The translations under genes and the position numbers were made by a program. A DNA stretch of 64,000 nucleotides from Candidatus Limivivens intestinipullorum (lineage in GTDB: Bacteria; Bacillota; Clostridia; Lachnospirales; Lachnospiraceae), in the NCBI GenBank assembly GCA_018711185.1, contig DVIQ01000033.1, positions 1-64,000 of the forward strand, written 5' to 3'. Position 1 is the stretch's first letter. The number at the start of each line of letters is the position of its first letter. Under the pieces are notes generated by a model. That model saw only the letters and a list, made by a program, of their open reading frames with translations. It did no database searches and was not told the origin of the DNA. This document shows positions 36,495 to 45,410 of the stretch, in pieces.

Positions 36495-38312
36495 TCAGGC
36501 GCTTTCTTCCTTCTCCTTCTTGGCGTCCTGCATCAGGAAATCGAACTGAGACATATAGAGATCGTAATACGCGCCCTTCTGCGCGAGAAGCTCTTCGTGG
36601 GTACCTTTTTCCAGGATCGCGCCGTCCGCCACGTACATGATGCAGTCCGCGTTCTTGATCGTGGAGAGACGGTGGGCGATGATAAAGGAGGTTCTCCCCT
36701 CCAGGAGACGGGCAAGACCCTTCTGGAGAAGGAGCTCAGTCTCGGTATCGATGCTGGAGGTGGCCTCGTCCAGAATCAGGATCTTCGGGTTCGCCAGCAG
36801 GGCGCGGGCGAAGGAGATCAGCTGGCGCTGGCCGGCGGAGAGGCGGCTTCCCCTCTCATTTACCTCCGTGTAATAGCCGTTTTCCATGGAGCTGATAAAG
36901 TCATGGGCGCAAACCGTTTTCGCCGCCTCAATGACTTCCTCATCTGTGGCGTTCATATTTCCATAGCGGATATTGTCCATGATGGTGCCGGCGAAGATAA
37001 AGCTGTCCTGCATCATCACGCCCATCTGGGTACGCAGGGAGCGGATGGTATACTTGGAAATATCATGGCCGTCAATGAGAATCTGTCCGGAATCCACATT
37101 GTAGAAGCGGCTGATCAGGTTCACGATGGTGGACTTTCCGGCTCCCGTGGGGCCTACGATGGCATAGGTCTGTCCCTGTTTTACCTTAAAGTTAATGCTG
37201 TCCAGAATCTTGCTGCCCTCTTCATAGCTGAAAGACACATCCTTGAACTCCACATCTCCGTGGATGGGCGGAAGCTCCTTCGCGCCTGGCGCGTCTTTTA
37301 CCCGGACAGGCTCGTCGATGGTCTCAAAGATACGCTCCAGGTAGGAGATGGCCGTAAGCAGGGAGTTGTAAAACGCCGCCAGGGTATTGATGGGGGCCCA
37401 GAATCTTCCGATATAAGCCGTAAAGGCGATCAGAACACCGACTGTCAGCGTAGCGTCCGGAGCCAGGATCCAGCGGATGCCCAGCACATAGACGAAGGCC
37501 GTGGTAATCGCGGAAATCATATCCACGCTGGGGCCCATGATAAAGTTAAATTTAATGGCATGCATCCAGGATTTCCGATAGCCCCGGCTTAACCCGTTAA
37601 AGATGCCGGTATTTTCCTGCTCCCGGACAAAGGACTGGGTTACGCGGATTCCGTTGATGCTCTCGGCGATATAAGCGTTCAGGTTCGACTGCTTATTTGA
37701 CTGAATCTGCCAGGCTCTGTGCTGCTTTTTCTTAATCAGGATCACGACTGCCGTCAAAAGCGGCAGGCCGCACAGGCAGATCAGCGTCAGCCGGGCGTCG
37801 CAGAACAGCATAAACAGGATAATAAAGATCAGGTTGCAAAGATCCGTTATGGTGTTTACGATACCGTTGCTGAGCAGATCGCTGAGGCTGTTTACATAGT
37901 TTACGACCCTCACCTGTATTTTCCCGTGGGGGCGGTCATCATAGTAGGAGAAAGGCAGCTCCTGCAGGTGACAGAAAATGTCCGACCGGATGGAATGGAT
38001 GATGCTCTGTCCGATGACGCTCATGGTTTTGATCTTGAGCCGGAGGCTCACCGCCGAGTAAGCGGCTACCAGCAGAGTCAGAAAGCTCATCAGAGCGATC
38101 ATGCGCATATTTTTCTCCGGAATATAAATGTCCATGATTCTCTGGAAAAAAATCGGAACCATCATGGTCAATGCGCTGGAACTCAGCATCAGGAAGATCA
38201 CGCCCCCCATTTTCTTTTTATGCGGGGAAATATAGCGCCCCAGTCTCTTTAACTGGTCTATGTCAAAATTATCCTCAAGTACCTCGTCCATGTCATAGCG
38301 GTTGCGCGCCAT
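36495..38312 (-). CDS. ABC transporter, ATP-binding/permease (exporter half)
   Basis: 605 aa; GPTGAGKSTIVNL, LSAGQRQLISFARALL. Confidence 0.92.
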   Translation of the reverse strand: MARNRYDMDEVLEDNFDIDQLKRLGRYISPHKKKMGGVIFLMLSSSALTMMVPIFFQRIMDIYIPEKNMRMIALMSFLTLLVAAYSAVSLRLKIKTMSVIGQSIIHSIRSDIFCHLQELPFSYYDDRPHGKIQVRVVNYVNSLSDLLSNGIVNTITDLCNLIFIILFMLFCDARLTLICLCGLPLLTAVVILIKKKQHRAWQIQSNKQSNLNAYIAESINGIRVTQSFVREQENTGIFNGLSRGYRKSWMHAIKFNFIMGPSVDMISAITTAFVYVLGIRWILAPDATLTVGVLIAFTAYIGRFWAPINTLAAFYNSLLTAISYLERIFETIDEPVRVKDAPGAKELPPIHGDVEFKDVSFSYEEGSKILDSINFKVKQGQTYAIVGPTGAGKSTIVNLISRFYNVDSGQILIDGHDISKYTIRSLRTQMGVMMQDSFIFAGTIMDNIRYGNMNATDEEVIEAAKTVCAHDFISSMENGYYTEVNERGSRLSAGQRQLISFARALLANPKILILDEATSSIDTETELLLQKGLARLLEGRTSFIIAHRLSTIKNADCIMYVADGAILEKGTHEELLAQKGAYYDLYMSQFDFLMQDAKKEKEESA

Positions 38313-38314
38313 GG

Positions 38315-40096
38315 TCAGTTGCCTCCTTTCCCGGCAGTAAGCCTGCTGTGTTCTTCAAGCATCTCATAGGGGATCTCTCCGTACTGGTTGCGGAAGGTTG
38401 CCGCGTAGTAGCCATTCTGGGCCAGCAGGGATTCATGGGTGCCCCGCTCAATAATGCGCCCGTGATCCAGAACCAGGATCATATCCGCGTCTTTGATGGA
38501 AGAAATCCGGTACGCGATGATAAACACCGTACAGTCTTTTTCTTTCTGTATATTTTTCAGCTGCGTCTGTATGTAGCTTTCTGTCTCCATATCCACCGCG
38601 GAGGTAGTGTCATCCAGGATCAGGATCGCCGGATCCTTTAAGAGAGCTCTGGCAAGGGAAATTCGCTGCTTCTGTCCGCCCGATAACCCTACGCCCCGCT
38701 CGCCCACGATGGTGTCATAACCCTCGGGCATGGCGTTGATAAAGTGGTTGGCGTCCGCCATAATGGCCGCGTGCTTCACATCGGCGAAGCTGCAGTTGGG
38801 ACGGCCGTAGGCGATGTTTCCCTCAATGGTATCGGAGAACAGGAATACATCCTGCATCGCCATACCGATGTTGTCCCTGAGATTGTACAAATCGTGCTTC
38901 CGGACATCCACGCCGTCCACCAGGACTTCTCCTGATGTGGTGTCATAGAAACGGCAGAGCAGGTTCATCAGGGTGGATTTTCCGGAACCGGTGGAGCCGA
39001 TGACGCCTACGGTCTGCCCCGCTTTGACCTTGAAATTGATGTCCATTACAATGTCTTCGTCATCCGTGCGGTAAGACACATCACGGAATTCCACGTCTCC
39101 GCGGATTTTCCGGTGAATGCCTCCGACCCGGGGCGTCTGAACCTGGGGCTCCTCACGGTAGGTATTGTAAATCTTTTCCACGGAGGTGGCGAAATTCAGC
39201 GTATCATTTACCCACCATCCGGCCATACGAAGGGGGGTATTCAGCATCCAGAGGTAGCCGTTGACCTTTACCAGATCTCCCATGGAGATCTCTCCCTGGA
39301 TCACCAGCCAGCCGCCGTACAGCATCAGAATGATCGTCAGGGCATAGGAAAGAATTTCAAAAATCGGCACATATTTCATCCAGATTCCGGAAGCGTTGAC
39401 CTGGGCGTCCCGGAACTTGTCGTTCTCTTTGTTGAACTTCTGGATTTCGTAATCCTCCTTGGCGAAAGCCTTTACTACCCGGTTTCCGCTGATGTTTTCC
39501 TGAACAAAGGCATTCAGGGACGAAAAGCAGTTTCGATTGCGCTGGAAGGCCGGACGCACCTTCTTGGACTGAAAATACGTGGTCAGAGCCGTAAAAGGCA
39601 GCACAATCAGCATCAGCAGCGCCAGCCTGGTATTTACCGTAAATACCATCAGCAAAGCGAAAATAAACAGCAGCACATTCTGATATACCGCGTAGATTAC
39701 ATAGGATACAAAATACCGGACCGCGTCCATATCTCCCGTCTGGCGGCTCATCAGGTCTCCAGTTCGCTTCTTATTATAGAAACTGAAGTCCTCCTGCAGA
39801 AGCTTCCGGTACACCGCGTCGCGCATGTCATAGAGTACGCCCTGGGACGCCGTTTCGAATACAACCTGGTACACGAAACGAAGCACGCCGTTTAACAGGG
39901 TTACGCCCAGCAGACACGCGATCAGGATACCCAGCAGGTCATAGTTTCCGGCCTGGATTACATCGTCCACAATCACACCGGAGATGTAGGGATTGACGAT
40001 GGACAGGGCCGCAATGATGGTCGTCAGAATCAACCCCAGAATCATCAGGTTTCGGTACTTCTTCAGAAACGAGAAGAACCATTTCATAGGTGTCAT
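38315..40096 (-). CDS. ABC transporter, ATP-binding/permease (exporter half)
   Basis: GSTGSGKSTLMNL, LSGGQKQRISLARALL; pairs with 36495-38312. Confidence 0.92.
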   Translation of the reverse strand: MTPMKWFFSFLKKYRNLMILGLILTTIIAALSIVNPYISGVIVDDVIQAGNYDLLGILIACLLGVTLLNGVLRFVYQVVFETASQGVLYDMRDAVYRKLLQEDFSFYNKKRTGDLMSRQTGDMDAVRYFVSYVIYAVYQNVLLFIFALLMVFTVNTRLALLMLIVLPFTALTTYFQSKKVRPAFQRNRNCFSSLNAFVQENISGNRVVKAFAKEDYEIQKFNKENDKFRDAQVNASGIWMKYVPIFEILSYALTIILMLYGGWLVIQGEISMGDLVKVNGYLWMLNTPLRMAGWWVNDTLNFATSVEKIYNTYREEPQVQTPRVGGIHRKIRGDVEFRDVSYRTDDEDIVMDINFKVKAGQTVGVIGSTGSGKSTLMNLLCRFYDTTSGEVLVDGVDVRKHDLYNLRDNIGMAMQDVFLFSDTIEGNIAYGRPNCSFADVKHAAIMADANHFINAMPEGYDTIVGERGVGLSGGQKQRISLARALLKDPAILILDDTTSAVDMETESYIQTQLKNIQKEKDCTVFIIAYRISSIKDADMILVLDHGRIIERGTHESLLAQNGYYAATFRNQYGEIPYEMLEEHSRLTAGKGGN

Positions 40097-40291
40097 AATA
40101 ACGTCCTCCCTTGTGTTAGCCAACATATTACGCCGCAAACAGCAGGTGCTTGCGGCTACTGTGAAGAGTAACAACAATTTACCACACCGGGGAAAAAAGA
40201 AAATGGAATATCTTGCCCCAAAGATGTATTTTTTTGGGTTTTGCAGTTTACTTTTTTGCCGGCAGCATATAAAATAAAATTAGAAATCGGC

Positions 40292-40320
40292 AGAACAGTT
40301 CCGCGCGGCTGAACTGTTAT
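40292..40320. repeat. 29-bp palindromic MITE-like element (diverged)
   Basis: AGAACAGTTCCGCGCGGCTGAACTGTTAT. Confidence 0.6.
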
Positions 40321-40379
40321 AAAATGTCGAACAGCGGAGCGGTTACTGATTTCATGATAACAGGAAGGACTTGCAGTAT

Positions 40380-41276
40380 ATGTGCGACACGAGGAATGCT
40401 TTGATTGAAGAACTGAATCCTACATTTCTTTTTACCTGGAAAGGAACCAGGGACGGCAGCGGCGAGCGCTATCACAGCCATGACTACGCTGAGTTTTCTT
40501 TTGTGCTCTCCGGCGCCGGCAGATACCGTATCGATGACAAGATTTACGAAATAGCGGAAGGCGACCTTCTCATTCTGAATCCGGGAACCAGGCACCAGGT
40601 ACTGGCCTCGGATCCGAAGGAGACGCCCTGTACGGAATTCTTTGTGGCCTTTACAGACATACAGCTTCGGGATTTCCCGAAAAATGTCCTGCCCGTTCCC
40701 CAGGCAGGCCCCATTCTTCACACCACCGGAGACCTGCGGCAGAAGCTTTTTAAGATCTGTTCCTCCATGGAAGCGGAAAGCACCGTATACCGCCAGGGGA
40801 AATACTACATGCTCCAGTCCTATCTCATCCAGATGATTCTGCTGGTGATCCGGGAGCAGTACGAGCCGGAGGAGAACCACGCTCTGGGCTATGCCTTTGA
40901 GTCTGTAAACAAAAAGTACATCGTGGAGCGGATCATCACCTTTTTTGAGGATCACTACGCCCAGAAAGTCTCCCTGGATCAGATCGCGGAGAATATGTAT
41001 CTGAGTCCCTTTTATATCTCGAAAATCTTCAAAAGCGAGACAGGAGACACTCCCATCCGTTATCTGATCAACATTCGTCTGGAAAAAGCAAGGGATATTC
41101 TGGAAAAAGATACCGACAGCAGCATCAAAGAGGTGGCTTTAAGCGTCGGGTACGACGACGCCTACCATTTCAGCAAGCTCTTTAAAAAGAAATACGGGGT
41201 TTCCCCTTCCGAAGTAAAAAAAGGGAACCGTTCAACACAGGTCTGCGCACATGCTGCGCAGACCGTAAGAACGTGA
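40380..41276 (+). CDS. AraC family regulator with cupin domain; C-terminus formed by repeat
   Basis: Cupin HSHDYAEFSFVLSGAGRY; HTH DQIAENMYLSPFYISKIFKSETGDTPIRYLINIRLEKAR; last about 16 aa from module C. Confidence 0.88.
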   Translation: MCDTRNALIEELNPTFLFTWKGTRDGSGERYHSHDYAEFSFVLSGAGRYRIDDKIYEIAEGDLLILNPGTRHQVLASDPKETPCTEFFVAFTDIQLRDFPKNVLPVPQAGPILHTTGDLRQKLFKICSSMEAESTVYRQGKYYMLQSYLIQMILLVIREQYEPEENHALGYAFESVNKKYIVERIITFFEDHYAQKVSLDQIAENMYLSPFYISKIFKSETGDTPIRYLINIRLEKARDILEKDTDSSIKEVALSVGYDDAYHFSKLFKKKYGVSPSEVKKGNRSTQVCAHAAQTVRT

Positions 41277-41287
41277 TTCAGGAGTGC
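41227..41287 (-). repeat. Module-C copy of the dispersed intergenic repeat
   Basis: CAGGTCTGCGCACATGCTGCGCAGACCGTAAGAACGTGATTCAGGAGTGC; nearly identical to 11383-11441. Confidence 0.85.
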
Positions 41288-41300
41288 GAAAAGAAGCGCA

Positions 41301-41334
41301 AGCCGGCGAACCGTTTAGGTTGGCCGGCTTTTGT
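41301..41334. terminator. Terminator between AraC and MerR genes
   Basis: AGCCGGCgAACC...GGTTgGCCGGCT then TTTGTT. Confidence 0.7.
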
Positions 41335-42163
41335 TCACGGGAATCTGGATTTCCGTTACAAACTTGGAAGTATCGTTGGTGAGTCCGTAGTCGATCATTG
41401 TAATCTCCCGGGAAAAGCCTGCCACGGCATAGCCTTCCCGGCGGATATATTCCATCAGCCGTCCATAGTACCCCGGTGCCTGCTCATGTCTGCCCTGAAA
41501 GCGGACAGCCGCGCAGGTCTGGGCAGGCAGAACCGTGGTGTCCCCCTGGAAGGTATCCTCCTCGTCCAGGAGCAGGAACACCACATCGTAGGAATGGTAT
41601 TCCCCGCGCCGCAGACGCTCTCCGGAGACGCCCACGCCGATTTTCCCGAGAAAAATGGACGTGCCCTCCTCGGACTCCTCAAGAAGCCGGATCGAATATT
41701 CCAGTTCCTGATAATCCGAAGGGCCCAAAGACTGGCGGATGGACGCGATTCTCCGGGGCGGCGTATCCACCAGACAGATCTCATCCAGACGGGAGGACAG
41801 CGCGTCCTGAATCTGGGACAGACGGTTGCGGATCTTCCGGCGGATCATTTTGAGCCGCTGCTCCCTTTTCTCAATCTCCGCCTCCTGGTTTTGCAGAAGC
41901 TCCTGGATTTTCCCGATATCCCGGTTCTGAAGGAACCCGGCGATCCGGTCCAGGGGCATATCCAGCTCCCGCAGATAGCGGATGGTATTCAGACACTCAA
42001 ACTGGGCGGCTCCGTAATACCGGTATCCCGTATCCGAGTCCGTATATTCCGGACAGACCAGGCCTGTCCGGTCGTAGTATCGAAGGGTGCTGATGCTGAT
42101 ATGAAAAAGCCTGGACACCTCTCCGATTCGAAACAATTCTTTTCTCTCCATTTTTCCCGACAC
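41315..42163 (-). CDS. MerR family regulator with effector-binding domain
   Basis: LFRIGEVSRLFHISISTLRYYDRTGLVCPEYTDSDTGYRYY. Confidence 0.9.
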   Translation of the reverse strand: MSGKMERKELFRIGEVSRLFHISISTLRYYDRTGLVCPEYTDSDTGYRYYGAAQFECLNTIRYLRELDMPLDRIAGFLQNRDIGKIQELLQNQEAEIEKREQRLKMIRRKIRNRLSQIQDALSSRLDEICLVDTPPRRIASIRQSLGPSDYQELEYSIRLLEESEEGTSIFLGKIGVGVSGERLRRGEYHSYDVVFLLLDEEDTFQGDTTVLPAQTCAAVRFQGRHEQAPGYYGRLMEYIRREGYAVAGFSREITMIDYGLTNDTSKFVTEIQIPVNKSRPT

Positions 42164-42174
42164 CTTTTTTGGCG

Positions 42175-43536
42175 TTACGCAGGCCGTTTCCGGAGCCCGC
42201 TTTTGGTTTTCCGCCCTTCATACAGCACGTAAAACAGCGTATAGCATGCCATAATTCCCGATACCGTAGGGGCAATCCGTCCAAGCATCCCCAGGTCATC
42301 GGCAAAATGGCTGGAAAAATACCACACCAGGGGAATTCGGAAAACCAGGGCCCCCGCCGTGCAGCTTACCATAGTCCAGAGGGTCTTTTCCCTGCCGTTT
42401 AAGTAGCCGTTCAGGCAGAAAACCAGGGCGACCATCAGGTAATCATAGCTGCAGGAGCGGAAGAAGGGAATGCCCGCCTCAATCACACCAGCGTCGCTGG
42501 TAAAAGCGCCGATCATGGACCGGGGACTGATCTGGGCCCAGCCCCAGAACACAAAGGATACCGCCAGGGCGAAACCCAGGCCATACCACAGGGCTTTCCT
42601 GGCCCGCTCCGGCTTCCCGGCCCCCACGTTCTGGGCCGTCACTGCCGCCAGGGCGCTGGCCATGGACGTGGCGCTGAGCATGGCGAACACATCGTATTTG
42701 CTGCTGATTCCCACCACCGCGGCGGCGTAGACGCCGCACCGGTTCATAACCGCCGTCAGGTACAGGAAGGAAATCCGCACCGCCAGCTCCTGGAAGGAGA
42801 TCGGAATGCCCACGCCGGCCAGCTCCCGGATAATTTCTCCCACAGGCCGGAAGCTGGGAAGCCGGAAGTCAAACAGGAAATCCTTCTTTTTCAGGTAAAC
42901 CACCGAGATTCCCATGCTCACCGCCTGGGAAATCACCGTGGCCAGGGCCGTGCCGCTGACATCCATCCGGAAAAATTTCACAAACACAAAATCCAGCGCG
43001 ATGTTGATCACGCAGGCAATTCCCACGAAGGCCATGGGCCGGGTGGAATCCCCGTATCCCCGCAGTATAGCGCTGATGGCGTTGTAGCCGCAGATGAAAA
43101 AATTTCCCAGGGAACAGATGGTGACATACTGCGCCGTCAGGGAAAAGGCCTCCTCCGGCGTATCCAGGGCGCGAAGCAGGGGCCGCAAAAAGGCCAGCAT
43201 CAGTACCGTAAGGAGAATGGCCGTCCCCGCGAATACCGTCAGCGTCGTTCCGATAGTCTGCTTCACCTTCTCGTAATCCCGCCGTCCCATGTATTTTCCC
43301 ACCAGGATAGTGCCCCCCAAAGTCAGGCCGGTGATCAGGCTTGTAACGATCTGGGTCACCTGGGTTCCGGTGGACACCGCGGCCACGCTCTGGGCGGAGC
43401 AGTACTGCCCCACCACAAACAAATCCACCGCCCCGTACAGAGACTGCAGGATGTTGGCCGCCAGCAGCGGAACCGCGAACCGGAACAGCATCCCCGGCAC
43501 GCTGCCCCTGGTCAGATCATTTTGCTTCATTTTCAA
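42175..43536 (-). CDS. MATE family efflux transporter
   Basis: 453 aa; RFAVPLLAANILQSLYGAVDLFVVGQY, AVTAQNVGAGKPERA. Confidence 0.92.
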   Translation of the reverse strand: MKMKQNDLTRGSVPGMLFRFAVPLLAANILQSLYGAVDLFVVGQYCSAQSVAAVSTGTQVTQIVTSLITGLTLGGTILVGKYMGRRDYEKVKQTIGTTLTVFAGTAILLTVLMLAFLRPLLRALDTPEEAFSLTAQYVTICSLGNFFICGYNAISAILRGYGDSTRPMAFVGIACVINIALDFVFVKFFRMDVSGTALATVISQAVSMGISVVYLKKKDFLFDFRLPSFRPVGEIIRELAGVGIPISFQELAVRISFLYLTAVMNRCGVYAAAVVGISSKYDVFAMLSATSMASALAAVTAQNVGAGKPERARKALWYGLGFALAVSFVFWGWAQISPRSMIGAFTSDAGVIEAGIPFFRSCSYDYLMVALVFCLNGYLNGREKTLWTMVSCTAGALVFRIPLVWYFSSHFADDLGMLGRIAPTVSGIMACYTLFYVLYEGRKTKSGLRKRPA

Positions 43537-43589
43537 ATCCTCCTTGTGGATATTCTTATTTTAGATTAAACCCTGTAATAGTTATAGAG

Positions 43590-44522
43590 TCAAGAAGGAT
43601 CTGAAAAAAAAGCGTAGCCCTGTTTGCTGTTCTTTTTTACCTCGTACATGGCCCGGTCGGCGGCAGCGTACAGCTCTCCATAGGTTTTTCCGTCATCCGG
43701 CGCGATGGCGATGCCGATGCTGCCGGACAGAACCAGCCCCTTTTCAAGGGGCTGAACCTCCGCCATCCTGTCCAGAATCTCCTGGGCGTACTGTGCCGCC
43801 TCCGCTCTTGTGCCCTCCGGCCAGAAGACCACAAACTCGTCGCCGCCGGCCCGCATCGCCACCGCCTGCTCTGTACAAGCCCGCCTCAGCGCCTGACCCG
43901 CCTCCCACAAAAGCCGGTCGCCCTGGGGATGCCCGTAGATGCTGTTGATGGTCCGGAAATTGTCCAAATCCACCATCAGGAAAATTCCCGTGGACCTGGC
44001 CGCCAAAAGCCCTTCGATCACAACCTCGCCGGCCTTATTGTACAGTCCCGTCAAAACGTCCATCCGGGCCTGCCTGCGCAGCCTTCCGCTGATCCGGTAC
44101 TGCTCTGTTATATCCGTCAGGAGTCCTCCCACCAGGGTTCTCTTTTTCTGTGTCAGAACCGCTATGCGGCAATCATACCAGCAAAGGCTTCCGCCCCTCT
44201 CTGGTATACGAAGCCTGCACTGTCTTTGGGAAATTTTTCTCTCCTTCATGGACCTCACGGTGCGCGCGAAAAGTTCCCTGTCCCTGGGGACCGCCGGGAA
44301 GCTGCGGTATCCTTCCTTTAAAAAACGCCGTATCCTCCGCATCCTTCCGCTGCCGTCCTCAAATAGCAGCGTGTCTGTAGTTGTATCATAAAGAAAAGCG
44401 GCCGCGCCCTCACACCGCGCGAAGATATTGCACCACTGCTCCCCGACCCTCCGATCCCCAAACAGGGGCCCGGCTTTGTGGCGCTTTCTCCGTTTCACTG
44501 CCTCCCTCATTCTTTTTGACAT
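43590..44522 (-). CDS. PAS-like plus GGDEF diguanylate cyclase
   Basis: DVLTGLYNK, MVDLDNFRTINSIYGHPQGD, MRAGGDEFVVFW (intact active site; no RxxD at the I-site position). Confidence 0.9.
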   Translation of the reverse strand: MSKRMREAVKRRKRHKAGPLFGDRRVGEQWCNIFARCEGAAAFLYDTTTDTLLFEDGSGRMRRIRRFLKEGYRSFPAVPRDRELFARTVRSMKERKISQRQCRLRIPERGGSLCWYDCRIAVLTQKKRTLVGGLLTDITEQYRISGRLRRQARMDVLTGLYNKAGEVVIEGLLAARSTGIFLMVDLDNFRTINSIYGHPQGDRLLWEAGQALRRACTEQAVAMRAGGDEFVVFWPEGTRAEAAQYAQEILDRMAEVQPLEKGLVLSGSIGIAIAPDDGKTYGELYAAADRAMYEVKKNSKQGYAFFSDPS

Positions 44523-44664
44523 CCTTTCTGTTCATTGCCGGCCACGCCCGGGCCGGCAGCTTCTGTTTCCCTTCGCCGTAAGCATTCCGCTATCTAATGT
44601 GTACATTATATAATCTATACATCAGTTATGTAAAGAATCTTTTTTGGGTATGATGTTTTTGAAC

Positions 44665-44796
44665 GTAACAATTCAGCCCTGCTGAACCGTACATGCAAAA
44701 TCCATTTAAAATCGCCTGCTGCGATGGGATTTTGCACTCCCGGGTCACGTTCTCACGGCCCGCACAGCATGTGCGCGACCTGGGCTGAACGGTTAC
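44665..44796 (+). repeat. Full-length composite intergenic repeat (A-B-C, 132 bp) with exact 8-bp TSD
   Basis: GTAACAATTCAGCCC...GGGCTGAACGGTTAC flanked by TTTTGAAC (44657-44664, 44797-44804). Confidence 0.88.
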
Positions 44797-44836
44797 TTTT
44801 GAACTCCCAAAGCGGCGTCAAAATTTTACTTAAAGA

Positions 44837-45064
44837 ATGGATTACCGAATGATCAAATTAAGAGTCCTTGAAATTTTGAAAGAGCAGAATCACACGAAGT
44901 ACTGGCTCTACACAAAAATGAATCTGAGCTACCAAAATTTTAACAGGCTGGTGAATAACGAGACGCGGTCCATCCGATATGAAAATATCGAAAAGCTCTG
45001 CCGTATCCTGAACTGTTCTCCGGATCAGCTTTTCGAGATCACTTCAGACGAGGAAGCATCCTGA
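44837..45064 (+). CDS. XRE family HTH regulator (Cro/CI-type, 75 aa)
   Basis: MIKLRVLEILKEQNHTKYWLYTKMNLSYQNFNRLVNNETRSIRYENIEKLCRILNCSPDQLFE. Confidence 0.88.
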   Translation: MDYRMIKLRVLEILKEQNHTKYWLYTKMNLSYQNFNRLVNNETRSIRYENIEKLCRILNCSPDQLFEITSDEEAS

Positions 45065-45274
45065 AATACTTGTTCCGGCCCCCGCCGGTCCGCGCCGTAT
45101 CGCTGTTTGGAATATACAGCCTGAGGATTCTGCGAAAGTACGGCAAATGAGCAGCCATTTCTGGCTGCTCGTAAGAGGGAATTTGTATGAAAAAGTTTGA
45201 AATGTATTAGGTTTATCACCTTACGTTTATAAGTATAAACAAGAAATGTGAACATTTTTTGTTTTCCCTGTGAA

Positions 45275-45329
45275 AATCTCGTGTTTTTATAGTATAATGG
45301 TAACACGTTACGCTGAAAAACACGAGATT
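45275..45329. promoter_or_regulatory. 14-bp perfect inverted repeat bracketing a TATAAT box
   Basis: AATCTCGTGTTTTT - 27 nt including TATAAT - AAAAACACGAGATT. Confidence 0.6.
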
Positions 45330-45349
45330 ATTTTTATTTGGCGCGAAAG

Positions 45350-45378
45350 GCAACGGTTCAGCAGAGCTGAACGGTTGC
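45350..45378. repeat. 29-bp palindromic MITE-like element
   Basis: GCAACGGTTCAGCAGAGCTGAACGGTTGC; flanks CGCGAAAG / CACGAAAG (7 of 8 identical). Confidence 0.8.
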
Positions 45379-45410
45379 CACGAAAGCGCCGTGAAAGGAA
45401 CTGCGTTATT

